A DNA stretch of 64,000 bases from Dryomyza anilis (GCA_951804985.1 OX638136.1:6761852-6825851); one strand, 5' to 3'. Counted from the stretch's first letter, positions 1 through 11,793 are shown. Numbers and translations are program-made. Notes: generated by a model from the sequence alone, not told the origin.

Positions 1-104
1 GAAAATTAAAAAAAAAATAGAAAAAAATAAATTAAAAGGATTCATAAATAATATGTTGATATGATTTTGAAATATAGATGAAAAAGTTTAAATAATGAAA
101 CATA

Positions 105-734
105 CAAATAAGATAAATACTTACTTATTTGGCCATTACAACCCATGATGGGTTTCGACAGCAGCAATCACCCCTCGCCAGTCGCTTCTGCATTGCGGGC
201 GCTGGCGCCAGTTTTGCACTGCAAGTGTTGTCAGATTGTCTCGCACTTGGTCGCTCTACCGGAGATTCGGACGTCCTCTCCTACGTTGACCACCACTGGG
301 TACAGAATTGAACGCCTTTTTTGCTTGAGCGCTTTCATCCATACACTCGACACGTCCAAGCCAGCGTAGGCGATGGATCTTAATGCGCCTAATCAGCTTA
401 GAGCTCATACAGCTCGTCGTTCCATCTGATTCTGTACTGGTTTTCAACGCATATCGGGCCATAGATTTTCCGAAGAATCTTTCTCTCAAACGTTCCTAAA
501 GCTCGCATATCGGTGTTGGCAAGCGTCCATGCCTCAGCGGCATAGAGGAGGACTGGCATGATGAGCGACTTATAGAGCGTAATTTTAGTCCGTCGAGAGA
601 GGGCTCTGCTCCTCAATTGCCTACTAAGCCCAAAGTAACACCAATTGGCAAGAGTTATTCTTCGGCTAATCTCCAGGCTGACATTGTTTTCCTTGTTGCT
701 GCTGGTTCCTTTTCGATCTGTAATAAATGCTCTA
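105..734 (-). pseudogene. Non-LTR retrotransposon reverse transcriptase C-terminal fragment, copy in array 1 unit 1
   Basis: On the minus strand this encodes the end of a non-LTR retrotransposon reverse transcriptase. Recognisable pieces are the thumb-like stretch LLYAAEAWTL, FERKILRKIYGP, the RLRWLGRVECMDE block and the basic RRRGRP motif, ending at a TAA at 136-138. A frameshift after ELYEL (near 398) and a TAG after GRPNLR (near 253-255) break it. All six copies share these lesions, so it was dead before the array grew. A short TAAG-type tail (119-130, minus strand) suggests an RTE-like 3' end, which is inference. It is much shorter than a full element, being only the C-terminus. Confidence 0.85.
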
Positions 735-829
735 GACAATACAATTACATAAAAACCATATTATAAAACTACCAAGTATCATTACGAAATTTTAGAAATA
801 CCTCATAAAGTATTGTAAAAGGAAAAAAT

Positions 830-1946
830 CAAGGATTCAAACCTAAACGAATAACGGTTTCGATTTCAGTTTTTTCCGCGTTTCGGTTTTAAGTTTTTAT
901 AACGAAACGATTTCGGTATACTGGTTCCAGGTTACAGTTTCGGTTTTTGTATACAATTTATTTGTTTCCATATTTTTTAAATAACACTGTGCGCACATTT
1001 GGCAACAATTTCCGACACCAGAAATTAAAGTAACATATTCCTATGGATTTGGACATTCTAAGAACAATGACGTTTTCAGTTTTTCCCTACACGTCCAGTT
1101 TCAAGGATATTTGAGAAAAACTGTATTGTATTAAAGTGGGAAACGAAATTTCAACAATTTTTGTTGTTATTTTAGTGAAAATACTGTGTTGTATAAATTA
1201 TTTAATTGATTTCGGCAAGAAAAAATTTCAATCGTGGCCACAAGCGAATGAAAAGCAACATTTTGACTTCACCTGAGATGAGATATGATCTGAATTGCAG
1301 AAGTGAGCCACCGAGCAGCAAGAATACATCGGTAATTGTCTTAAACTTCATGAAAAGAAGAAGAATTTTGTACAATTTCCATCCATAAAAGCCAAAGAAA
1401 TTTTGAACTGCAATATCTGCAAACAAATATCTGCCTGTATACTTGAAATGTTCCAACTTGTCGAACTTACACTTTATATATCGTATTTTCTTAAGTCGTT
1501 GTAGTTGAGATGTTAATAATTTTCCTTTTTTTTCTAATTTTTTCTTGCATTACCATTGTTTTTTTATTACCTTATTCTATTTCTGTTATCCTTAATATAT
1601 ATGTCCAAAATTGAGCTGTTTTGAAAAATCACACAAAAATCAATTAAAGGAATGATATTCTATTGAAATTATATTATTCAATATATAATATAATTCAAAT
1701 TAACTTTTCCAAACTTGTCCCACTTTACCCTAGGCTCCCTATATATTTTACTTATACAATAAATAAAAAAACAATATCATTAAAAATTGAATAATTTTTT
1801 AACAATGAGTTGCTGGTGTTTTGTTCTTAAACCGAAATCGTTTATTTCGGTTTTTGATATCGGTTTATTTCTGATTTTCGTATAACGGTTTCCGTTTTGA
1901 AAATGAAACGGTTTTAAACGGTTATCGGTTTCGGTTTCAATCCTTG
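830..1946. mobile_element. hAT-like MITE (1117 bp), array 1 unit 1
   Basis: The ends are an imperfect terminal inverted repeat beginning CAAGGATTCAAACC on the left and ending GGTTTCAATCCTTG on the right. The element is flanked by a perfect 8-bp direct repeat GAAAAAAT at 822-829 and 1947-1954. An 8-bp target duplication with CA-type ends fits the hAT superfamily. The subterminal regions are rich in CGGTTT/AAACCG words (841-955 and 1832-1940), typical of transposase-binding subterminal repeats. No transposase is recognisable; the only ORF of note is an 84-residue minus-strand frame (1202-1456) of unknown nature. It is non-autonomous and was already present before the units multiplied, because every unit has it with the same flanks. 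Confidence 0.85.
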
Positions 1947-2084
1947 GAAAAAATATTATTTTTCTTAATAATAATTTTCTCTTGATTTTAGCAATAACAC
2001 ATAAAATAATTTTAGCAAAATTGCATTAAAATATTGTAAAAGAAAAAACTATTATTCTTTTTAATAATAATTTTTTTTTTTTTC

Positions 2085-2100
2085 AATAAGGGGGGAGGTA
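2085..2100 (+). other. Polypurine tract of array LTR unit
   Basis: A purine run with six consecutive G residues (AATAAGGGGGGAGG) ends two bases before the LTR start TGTTGTG. Polypurine tracts prime plus-strand DNA synthesis next to the 3' LTR. The same tract precedes every LTR in both arrays. Confidence 0.8.
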
Positions 2101-2669
2101 TGTTGTGAATAATAATTGTAGAGCCAACTGCTTAGATATGATCTACTGTTGTGTATCATAATCGTAGAGCTTACTTACGATTCACAATATAATTTTAACC
2201 AGTATATTTTTCTTGATGGCATATTTTTAGGGTTAAGAATTATGCATGTTAAACACAGACAACATTTAATTGTATTTGCACAACACTTAACATAGCCACT
2301 ATAGTACGCCTACAATAAATAGATCATTCTGATCATACAAATAAATGCTGATTTAGCTATTCTAGTAAATGAGCCATGATGAAAGTACACAATTTATTGT
2401 GAAATTATAAGAATACGAAGTCTTATGTAGAAGTTATGTATAGACTAAAAATCAATTGTTTCCGATAAGCTGAAGCGTCTTGTTGTAAGACCTAGTTATA
2501 AGTAGTACTAAGACCTAGTTATAAGTTTACCAATTTTCAAAACGAATAAAGTGTCTTAAAATAAAAAAAAAGACTCGGTTGTTTTAAATAATAAAAACAT
2601 GTAAAATGACTTAGTAAGTATAAAAAGATCAAGGAAGTTAAAGTCGAAGAAGGACTTCAACATACAACA
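2101..2669 (+). repeat. LTR, array 1 unit 1 (569 bp)
   Basis: It begins TGTTGT and ends ACAACA, a perfect 6-bp terminal inverted repeat. It sits between a polypurine tract on its left and a primer-binding site on its right, so both the 3'-LTR and 5'-LTR contexts are fused in one copy, as expected in a head-to-tail array. It contains several AATAAA-like words toward its right half. It is clearly related to the 598-bp LTR at 18112-18709, sharing the terminal hexamers and internal blocks around the GATACACAACAG region in reverse orientation. Confidence 0.88.
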
Positions 2670-2672
2670 TTT

Positions 2673-2684
2673 TGGCACAACCGG
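2673..2684 (+). other. Primer-binding site of array unit
   Basis: TGGCACAACCGG lies 3 bases after the LTR end. The related minus-strand element has TGGCGCAGCCGG in the same place, close to the 3' end of tRNA-Ser as used by several gypsy-group elements. The tRNA assignment is from family knowledge and is tentative because the array version is degenerate. Confidence 0.65.
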
Positions 2685-3362
2685 CTTTTGGACCATACTT
2701 CAACTCCCAAGGGACGAGAAGTTGGAGATTATTATTGGAAGAAATAATTATTTTGTATCATGGAAAATAATTTTTGTATTTTTGAGTATTGTGAAAAATA
2801 ATGGAAAAAATTTGTGCGGTAGAAAAAAAATAAAATTTTGTGAATTTGTGATATAAAACAAAAGAAATATTTGAGAATTTTAATATGCAAAAAACCATGG
2901 AATTATGAAAATTGGCATTTGAAAAAAAAAAATAAAAAACAATTGAACATGTTAAAATAAATTGTGGAATAAAATAAATTTTTAATAAAACTGTGAAATA
3001 AAATTTTGAAATGAATTACATAAATGATAAAATTTGATAAATCAGGAAATTAATAAAGCAAACTAATTGCTTTATAAAATTGATTAATTGATATATTGAA
3101 GAACATTTGTAAAGTAATTGTGAAAAAATATAAAATAGTTTGAGACATTTAATGATAATGATTAATAAAATTGTAAATTTAAATAAATTGAATAACATAA
3201 GAATTTTGATACAGCAATGATTTCATAATGTTTCGAAATTAATTATAGAACAAAACTGGAAAATTAAAAAAAAAATAGAAACAAATAAATTAAAAGGATT
3301 CATAAATAATATGTTGATATGATTTTGAAATATAGATGAAAAAGTTTAAATAATGAAACATA
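2685..3362 (+). other. A-rich untranslated leader of array unit
   Basis: AT-rich leader with no coding capacity, containing repeated AATAAA and TTGTGAA-type words. It aligns with the leader of the minus-strand gag-pol element (17250-18096) up to the GATAAATA word at 111-118 of the first unit. Beyond that point the array has foreign DNA instead of gag. The same leader recurs in every unit of both arrays. Confidence 0.75.
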
Positions 3363-3992
3363 CAAATAAGATAAATACTTACTTATTTGGCCATTACAAC
3401 CCATGATGGGTTTCGACAGCAGCAATCACCCCTCGCCAGTCGCTTCTGCATTGCGGGCGCTGGCGCCAGTTTTGCACTGCAAGTGTTGTCAGATTGTCTC
3501 GCACTTGGTCGCTCTACCGGAGATTCGGACGTCCTCTCCTACGTTGACCACCACTGGGTACAGAATTGAACGCCTTTTTTGCTTGAGCGCTTTCATCCAT
3601 ACACTCGACACGTCCAAGCCAGCGTAGGCGATGGATCTTAATGCGCCTAATCAGCTTAGAGCTCATACAGCTCGTCGTTCCATCTGATTCTGTACTGGTT
3701 TTCAACGCATATCGGGCCATAGATTTTCCGAAGAATCTTTCTCTCAAACGTTCCTAAAGCTCGCATATCGGTGTTGGCAAGCGTCCATGCCTCAGCGGCA
3801 TAGAGGAGGACTGGCATGATGAGCGACTTATAGAGCGTAATTTTAGTCCGTCGAGAGAGGGCTCTGCTCCTCAATTGCCTACTAAGCCCAAAGTAACACC
3901 AATTGGCAAGAGTTATTCTTCGGCTAATCTCCAGGCTGACATTGTTTTCCTTGTTGCTGCTGGTTCCTTTTCGATCTGTAAGAAATGCTCTA
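3363..3992 (-). pseudogene. Non-LTR reverse transcriptase fragment, array 1 unit 2
   Basis: Second copy of the fragment at 105-734, with the same frameshift and stop. It carries a diagnostic substitution near its right end (TAAGAAATGC instead of TAATAAATGC), which is also found in the middle unit of array 2 at 57262-57891. Confidence 0.85.
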
Positions 3993-4087
3993 GACAATAC
4001 AATTACATAAAAACCATATTATAAAACTACCAAGTATCATTACGAAATTTTAGAAATACCTCATAAAGTATTGTAAAAGGAAAAAAT

Positions 4088-5204
4088 CAAGGATTCAAAC
4101 CTAAACGAATAACGGTTTCGATTTCAGTTTTTTCCGCGTTTCGGTTTTAAGTTTTTATAACGAAACGATTTCGGTATACTGGTTCCAGGTTACAGTTTCG
4201 GTTTTTGTATACAATTTATTTGTTTCCATATTTTTTAAATAACACTGTGCGCACATTTGGCAACAATTTCCGACACCAGAAATTAAAGTAACATATTCCT
4301 ATGGATTTGGACATTCTAAGAACAATGACGTTTTCAGTTTTTCCCTACACGTCCAGTTTCAAGGATATTTGAGAAAAACTGTATTGTATTAAAGTGGGAA
4401 ACGAAATTTCAACAATTTTTGTTGTTATTTTAGTGAAAATACTGTGTTGTATAAATTATTTAATTGATTTCGGCAAGAAAAAATTTCAATCGTGGCCACA
4501 AGCGAATGAAAAGCAACATTTTGACTTCACCTGAGATGAGATATGATCTGAATTGCAGAAGTGAGCCACCGAGCAGCAAGAATACATCGGTAATTGTCTT
4601 AAACTTCATGAAAAGAAGAAGAATTTTGTACAATTTCCATCCATAAAAGCCAAAGAAATTTTGAACTGCAATATCTGCAAACAAATATCTGCCTGTATAC
4701 TTGAAATGTTCCAACTTGTCGAACTTACACTTTATATATCGTATTTTCTTAAGTCGTTGTAGTTGAGATGTTAATAATTTTCCTTTTTTTTCTAATTTTT
4801 TCTTGCATTACCATTGTTTTTTTATTACCTTATTCTATTTCTGTTATCCTTAATATATATGTCCAAAATTGAGCTGTTTTGAAAAATCACACAAAAATCA
4901 ATTAAAGGAATGATATTCTATTGAAATTATATTATTCAATATATAATATAATTCAAATTAACTTTTCCAAACTTGTCCCACTTTACCCTAGGCTCCCTAT
5001 ATATTTTACTTATACAATTAATAAAAAAACAATATCATTAAAAATTGAATAATTTTTTAACAATGAGTTGCTGGTGTTTTGTTCTTAAACCGAAATCGTT
5101 TATTTCGGTTTTTGATATCGGTTTATTTCTGATTTTCGTATAACGGTTTCCGTTTTGAAAATGAAACGGTTTTAAACGGTTATCGGTTTCGGTTTCAATC
5201 CTTG
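4088..5204. mobile_element. hAT-like MITE, array 1 unit 2
   Basis: Same inverted-repeat ends and GAAAAAAT flanks as the copy at 830-1946. It has CAATTAATAAA near 5016 where unit 1 has CAATAAATAAA; the variant is shared with the copy at 57987-59103. Confidence 0.85.
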
Positions 5205-5358
5205 GAAAAAATATTATTTTTCTTAATAATAATTTTCTCTTGATTTTAGCAATAACACATAAAATAATTTTAGCAAAATTGCATTAAAATATTGTAAAAG
5301 AAAAAACTATTATTCTTTTTAATAATAATTTTTTTTTTTTTCAATAAGGGGGGAGGTA

Positions 5359-5927
5359 TGTTGTGAATAATAATTGTAGAGCCAACTGCTTAGATATGAT
5401 CTACTGTTGTGTATCATAATCGTAGAGCTTACTTACGATTCACAATATAATTTTAACCAGTATATTTTTCTTGATGGCATATTTTTAGGGTTAAGAATTA
5501 TGCATGTTAAACACAGACAACATTTAATTGTATTTGCACAACACTTAACATAGCCACTATAGTACGACTACAATAAATAGATCATTCTGATCATACAAAT
5601 AAATGCTGATTTAGCTATTCTAGTAAATGAGCCATGATGAAAGTACACAATTTATTGTGAAATTATAAGAATACGAAGTCTTATGTAGAAGTTATGTATA
5701 GACTAAAAATCAATTGTTTCCGATAAGCTGAAGCGTCTTGTTGTAAGACCTAGTTATAAGTAGTACTAAGACCTAGTTATAAGTTTACCAATTTTCAAAA
5801 CGAATAAAGTGTCTTAAAATAAAAAAAAAGACTCGGTTGTTTTAAATAATAAAAACATGTAAAATGACTTAGTAAGTATAAAAAGATCAAGGAAGTTAAA
5901 GTCGAAGAAGGACTTCAACATACAACA
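5359..5927 (+). repeat. LTR, array 1 unit 2
   Basis: 569 bp, TGTTGT to ACAACA, preceded by the polypurine tract and followed by the primer-binding site. Marked by the private variant GTACGACTAC (GTACGCCTAC in units 1 and 3), which reappears only in the LTR at 59258-59826. Confidence 0.88.
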
Positions 5928-6621
5928 TTTTGGCACAACCGGCTTTTGGACCATACTTCAACTCCCAAGGGACGAGAAGTTGGAGATTATTATTGGAAGA
6001 AATAATTATTTTGTATCATGGAAAATAATTTTTGTATTTTTGAGTATTGTGAAAAATAATGGAAAAAATTTGTGCGGTAGAAAAAAAATAAAATTTTGTG
6101 AATTTGTGATATAAAACAAAAGAAATATTTGAGAATTTTAATATGCAAAAAACCATGGAATTATGAAAATTGGCATTTGAAAAAAAAAAAATAAAAAACA
6201 ATTGAACATGTTAAAATAAATTGTGGAATAAAATAAATTTTTAATAAAACTGTGAAATAAAATTTTGAAATGAATTACATAAATGATAAAATTTGATAAA
6301 TCAGGAAATTAATAAAGCAAACTAATTGCTTTATAAAATTGATTAATTGATATATTGAAGAACATTTGTAAAGTAATTGTGAAAAAATATAAAATAGTTT
6401 GAGACATTTAATGATAATGATTAATAAAATTGTAAATTTAAATAAATTGAATAACATAAGAATTTTGATACAGCAATGATTTCATAATGTTTCGAAATTA
6501 ATTATAGAACAAAACTGGAAAATTAAAAAAAAAATAGAAAAAAATAAATTAAAAGGATTCATAAATAATATGTTGATATGATTTTGAAATATAGATGAAA
6601 AAGTTTAAATAATGAAACATA

Positions 6622-7251
6622 CAAATAAGATAAATACTTACTTATTTGGCCATTACAACCCATGATGGGTTTCGACAGCAGCAATCACCCCTCGCCAGTC
6701 GCTTCTGCATTGCGGGCGCTGGCGCCAGTTTTGCACTGCAAGTGTTGTCAGATTGTCTCGCACTTGGTCGCTCTACCGGAGATTCGGACGTCCTCTCCTA
6801 CGTTGACCACCACTGGGTACAGAATTGAACGCCTTTTTTGCTTGAGCGCTTTCATCCATACACTCGACACGTCCAAGCCAGCGTAGGCGATGGATCTTAA
6901 TGCGCCTAATCAGCTTAGAGCTCATACAGCTCGTCGTTCCATCTGATTCTGTACTGGTTTTCAACGCATATCGGGCCATAGATTTTCCGAAGAATCTTTC
7001 TCTCAAACGTTCCTAAAGCTCGCATATCGGTGTTGGCAAGCGTCCATGCCTCAGCGGCATAGAGGAGGACTGGCATGATGAGCGACTTATAGAGCGTAAT
7101 TTTAGTCCGTCGAGAGAGGGCTCTGCTCCTCAATTGCCTACTAAGCCCAAAGTAACACCAATTGGCAAGAGTTATTCTTCGGCTAATCTCCAGGCTGACA
7201 TTGTTTTCCTTGTTGCTGCTGGTTCCTTTTCGATCTGTAATAAATGCTCTA
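6622..7251 (-). pseudogene. Non-LTR reverse transcriptase fragment, array 1 unit 3
   Basis: Third copy, identical in layout to 105-734, with the same breaks. It carries the TAATAAATGC form near its right end. Confidence 0.85.
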
Positions 7252-7346
7252 GACAATACAATTACATAAAAACCATATTATAAAACTACCAAGTATCATT
7301 ACGAAATTTTAGAAATACCTCATAAAGTATTGTAAAAGGAAAAAAT

Positions 7347-8463
7347 CAAGGATTCAAACCTAAACGAATAACGGTTTCGATTTCAGTTTTTTCCGCGTTT
7401 CGGTTTTAAGTTTTTATAACGAAACGATTTCGGTATACTGGTTCCAGGTTACAGTTTCGGTTTTTGTATACAATTTATTTGTTTCCATATTTTTTAAATA
7501 ACACTGTGCGCACATTTGGCAACAATTTCCGACACCAGAAATTAAAGTAACATATTCCTATGGATTTGGACATTCTAAGAACAATGACGTTTTCAGTTTT
7601 TCCCTACACGTCCAGTTTCAAGGATATTTGAGAAAAACTGTATTGTATTAAAGTGGGAAACGAAATTTCAACAATTTTTGTTGTTATTTTAGTGAAAATA
7701 CTGTGTTGTATAAATTATTTAATTGATTTCGGCAAGAAAAAATTTCAATCGTGGCCACAAGCGAATGAAAAGCAACATTTTGACTTCACCTGAGATGAGA
7801 TATGATCTGAATTGCAGAAGTGAGCCACCGAGCAGCAAGAATACATCGGTAATTGTCTTAAACTTCATGAAAAGAAGAAGAATTTTGTACAATTTCCATC
7901 CATAAAAGCCAAAGAAATTTTGAACTGCAATATCTGCAAACAAATATCTGCCTGTATACTTGAAATGTTCCAACTTGTCGAACTTACACTTTATATATCG
8001 TATTTTCTTAAGTCGTTGTAGTTGAGATGTTAATAATTTTCCTTTTTTTTCTAATTTTTTCTTGCATTACCATTGTTTTTTTATTACCTTATTCTATTTC
8101 TGTTATCCTTAATATATATGTCCAAAATTGAGCTGTTTTGAAAAATCACACAAAAATCAATTAAAGGAATGATATTCTATTGAAATTATATTATTCAATA
8201 TATAATATAATTCAAATTAACTTTTCCAAACTTGTACCACTTTACCCTAGGCTCCCTATATATTTTACTTATACAATAAATAAAAAAACAATATCATTAA
8301 AAATTGAATAATTTTTTAACAATGAGTTGCTGGTGTTTTGTTCTTAAACCGAAATCGTTTATTTCGGTTTTTGATATCGGTTTATTTCTGATTTTCGTAT
8401 AACGGTTTCCGTTTTGAAAATGAAACGGTTTTAAACGGTTATCGGTTTCGGTTTCAATCCTTG
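7347..8463. mobile_element. hAT-like MITE, array 1 unit 3
   Basis: 1117 bp with GAAAAAAT flanks. It has CTTGTACCAC near 8235 where all other copies have CTTGTCCCAC, one of very few differences from its counterpart in array 2 (61246-62362). Confidence 0.85.
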
Positions 8464-8615
8464 GAAAAAATATTATTTTTCTTAATAATAATTTTCTCTT
8501 GATTTTAGCAATAACACATAAAATAATTTTAGCAAAATTGCATTAAAATATTGTAAAAGAAAAAACTATTATTCTTTTTAATAATAATTTTTTTTTTTCA
8601 ATAAGGGGGGAGGTA

Positions 8616-9184
8616 TGTTGTGAATAATAATTGTAGAGCCAACTGCTTAGATATGATCTACTGTTGTGTATCATAATCGTAGAGCTTACTTACGATTCAC
8701 AATATAATTTTAACCAGTATTTTTTTCTTGATGGCATATTTTTAGGGTTAAGAATTATGCATGTTAAACACAGACAACATTTAATTGTATTTGCACAACA
8801 CTTAACATAGCCACTATAGTACGCCTACAATAAATAGATCATTCTGATCATACAAATAAATGCTGATTTAGCTATTTTAGTAAATGAGCCATGATGAAAG
8901 TACACAATTTATTGTGAAATTATAAGAATACGAAGTCTTATGTAGAAGTTATGTATAGACTAAAAATCAATTGTTTCCGATAAGCTGAAGCGTCTTGTTG
9001 TAAGACCTAGTTATAAGTAGTACTAAGACCTAGTTATAAGTTTACCAATTTTCAAAACGAATAAAGTGTCTTAAAATAAAAAAAAAGACTCGGTTGTTTT
9101 AAATAATAAAAACAGGTAAAATGACTTAGTAAGTATAAAAAGATCAAGGAAGTTAAAGTCGAAGAAGGACTTCAACATACAACA
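8616..9184 (+). repeat. LTR, array 1 unit 3 (last)
   Basis: 569 bp with intact TGTTGT and ACAACA ends. Private variants CAGTATTTTTTTC, GCTATTTTAG and ACAGGTAAAA are shared only with the LTR at 62515-63083. The leader that follows is cut at about 9395. Confidence 0.88.
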
Positions 9185-9395
9185 TTTTGGCACAACCGGC
9201 TTTTGGACCATACTTCAACTCCCAAGGGACGATAAGTTGGAGATTATTATTGGAAGAAATAATTATTTTGTATCATGGAAAATAATTTTTGTATTTTTGA
9301 TTATTGTGAAAAATAATGGAAAAAATTTGTGCGGTAGAAAAAAAATAAAATTTTGTGAATTTGTGATATAAAACAAAAGAAATATTTGAGAATTT

Positions 9396-9775
9396 AATGC
9401 TTTAATAACATAACATATACTAAATAATGCAATATCCTGTTTTAAAATAGCAACGTAGAAGAAAATAATGTTAGAAGTAACTGAACGACACCACCGACGC
9501 ACGAGACGCACAAACAAAAAACGAAATGAAATCCAGAAGAAAAAAACAATATTGCAATTTAAGAAAATGAATAAATCAAACTTAACAAATAAAAGTAGTT
9601 AATACTATTAAAGATTTAGTTGTATTGAAATTATATTAAATTAATTTCTATTAATATTTTAATTAAAAAATGGGTAAATATGATTAATTAATTAGTAAAT
9701 ATATTTATATTTTTAATTGGAATATGATTTTGTTTACTATTAATATCAATTGTTATATATACGAACAATATTTTG

Positions 9776-9780
<5 letters not shown>
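9396..9780. other. Spacer between array 1 and SINE; no recognised element
   Basis: AT-rich sequence that starts where the leader is broken off. It contains a short GC-richer patch with repeated CGACGCACGAGACGCAC-like words near 9490-9510. The small ORFs here look incidental. Its right edge (9749-9790) reappears inverted beside array 2 at 51041-51078. Confidence 0.6.

Positions 9781-9854
<74 letters not shown>
9781..9854. repeat. (TA)n microsatellite, tail of SINE
   Basis: 74 bp of uninterrupted TA dinucleotides directly adjoining the SINE's 3' end. The counterpart at 63680-63761 is 8 bp longer. Confidence 0.95.
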
Positions 9855-9859
<5 letters not shown>

Positions 9860-10113
9860 CTTGTTTAGAACTTCGACCGAGCTCTCTCACTCATTTTGAG
9901 CTGTGCGTGTTATATTTGTACTCAAAGTGGTGGGACCTACAGTTTATTGCCGAATCCGAACGGCGGGTGAGAGCTTTTCATAGGCAATGGTTTTACTCTC
10001 GTAGGTTTGCCATTTACTGACGAGAGGTAGCGCGGTATAGAAAAATGTTTCTATGAAAAGATGTTGTTAGCCCAAGTCCAGGCTTGAACCGGGGACCTTT
10101 CGGCTCGCAGCAC
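9855..10113 (-). mobile_element. tRNA-derived SINE with (TA)n tail, copy 1
   Basis: The minus strand has a tRNA-like head with the B-box word GGTTCAAGCC (10081-10090). A body follows with conserved blocks TTTTCATAGAAACATTTTTC, GCCGTTCGGATTCGGCAATA and CTGTAGGTCCCACCACTTTG, ending in the (TA)n tract. A diverged plus-strand copy is at 36813-37073 and a near-identical one at 63762-64000. Pol III promoter use is known for this element type; here only a B-box is clear and no A-box was found. The head end abuts the inverted LTR leader at 10114. Confidence 0.75.
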
Positions 10114-10862
10114 TTAGTTTGCTTATTTAATTTCCTGATTTATCAAATTGTATCATTTATGTAATTCATTTCAAAATTTTATTTCACAGTTTTATTAAAA
10201 ATTTATTTTATTCCACAATTTATTTCAACATGTTCAATTGTTTTTTATTTTTTTTTTTTTTCAAATGACAATTTTCATAATTCCATGGTTTTTTGCATAT
10301 TAAAATTCTCAAATATTTCTTTTGTTTTATATCACAAATTCACAAAATTTTATTTTTTTTCTACCGCACTAATTTTTTCCATTATTTTTCACAATACTCA
10401 AAAATACAAAAATTATTTTCCATGATACAAAATAATTATTTCTTCCAATAATAATCTCCAACTTCTCGTCCCTTGGGAGTTGAAGTATGGTCCAAAAGCC
10501 GGTTGTGCCAAAATGTTGTATGTTGAAGTCCTTCTTCGACTTTAACTTCCTTGATCTTTTTATACTTACTAAGTCATTTTACCTGTTTTTATTATTTAAA
10601 ACAACCGAGTCTTTTTTTATTTTAAGACACTTTATTAATTTTGAAAATTGGTAAACTTATAACTAGTTCTTAGAACTACTTATAACTAGGTCTTACAACA
10701 AGACGCTTCAGCTTATCGGAAACAATTGATTTTTAGTCTATACATAACTTCTACATAAGACTTAGTATTCTTATAATTTCACAATAAATTGTGTACTTTC
10801 ATCATGGCTCATTTACTAAAATAGCTAAATCAGCATTTATTTGTATGATCAGAATGATCTAT
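10114..10862 (-). repeat. Inverted partial LTR plus leader of the array family
   Basis: The reverse complement of an array unit from within the LTR to within the leader. The LTR part is 10514-10862, with its end at TGTTGT 10514-10519, and the primer-binding site is 10499-10510. It is diverged by scattered substitutions and small indels from the array, so it is not part of the recent expansion. Both ends are truncated: the left joins the SINE head and the right joins a different dispersed repeat at 10863. Confidence 0.85.
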
Positions 10863-11793
10863 GGGGGATATAAGTCATAAATTTCTGATTTATGAATAAT
10901 ATTCTGAGGGTGGGGAGGTTCAGCATAATTGAAAACTTTAAAATTAAGGTATGCAATTAAATATCCAACATTGTGTTTATTTTTTTTAATATCTTTTGTT
11001 TTATACTTGTGTAATATTTGTTCATACTTATAATTATAATCTAACCGATTTAATACTTGTAATTGGATGATAATTATTATATATATGTATATAGATAAAC
11101 TTATGCAACTGATTTAACCTTTATGTGTATTGAGTGTGTCCGTTGGATCTGAATTGATTTTATATTTGGTTTGGAGAGTTGTAAAAAGATTATATGAGTT
11201 CTTTTATATGGCCTCCTCTTGTTCTTCTGTGTGCTGGGACGGACTTGTTCATCTTCAATGGTTGGTTGTATGTCGTGCGTTTGGTCTGTTGGGTTTCGAT
11301 TGGTCTTGTGGAATTTGCAAATGGTGCTATATCCAGTAGGCGTCGTCATGTTAATACTCTCTAAATCGTTGAGGAGAGTTTTGTCCCGTTGACTCGGTTG
11401 TCGATATGTTCGAGATAAGTGTTTTATTTTTCTCTGCGATCTTGTCAAACAAATTTTTGAATAATCTTGCTGCTCATGTCGCGTTATGTAGGATATTTTA
11501 GATTTCCGAATTGTTGATATCAGAAAACCTCGTGGTTCGATATTGCATCGTTTCTTCTTTATATATGATTGAAGACATAAATTTGCGATTTCTCTTTTTC
11601 TTCTTTATTATATATTTCAAGGTTCATTTTGCATCTTGTATTTGGCAATTGTGGTAATTGTAAACATTCAATCATTGCAACCTAACTTTCCCAACTCGTT
11701 TTTTTCTCAAGTTATCTATAAAAATATTTTTGAATATTTGAATGTGTGCCAATAATAACAATAATATATTTTGTTTTTTAGATAGATTTCTTC

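Larger units (their letters stand above)
1..9395 (+). repeat. Tandem array 1 of chimeric LTR-retroelement units (period about 3258 bp)
   Basis: The same sequence recurs at spacings of 3258 and 3257-3259 bp. LTR starts are at 2101, 5359 and 8616, and the window opens inside a unit. Each unit reads LTR, primer-binding site, A-rich leader, a non-LTR reverse transcriptase fragment, a hAT-like MITE, a polypurine tract, then the next LTR. No gag, pol or env remains. This order is what unequal recombination between LTRs of an internally deleted retroelement would leave. The array stops inside the leader at about 9395. Units differ by a handful of substitutions, so amplification or homogenisation was recent. 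The layout is seen directly; the mechanism is inferred. Confidence 0.93.

Noticed and set aside
129..369. Plus-strand ORFs of 60 and 74 residues repeated in six units
   Set aside because: They are antisense shadows of the non-LTR reverse transcriptase fragment.
1202..1456. 84-residue minus-strand ORF repeated in the array units
   Set aside because: It lies inside the MITE, has no recognisable domain and is conserved only because the units are near-identical. The leftmost unit of array 2 truncates it.
9724..10020. 98-residue ORF with a long tyrosine-isoleucine run (also 63649-63927)
   Set aside because: It is a translation of the (TA)n tract and SINE body.
10060..10113. Possible tRNA gene (B-box and cloverleaf-like bases)
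   Set aside because: The tRNA-like part is the head of a SINE; no A-box or full cloverleaf was found.
11101..11448. 115-residue minus-strand ORF as a possible integrase C-terminus
   Set aside because: It is basic and ends in a KNKRRPYKRTH stretch, but no integrase motif can be read, so I did not call it.
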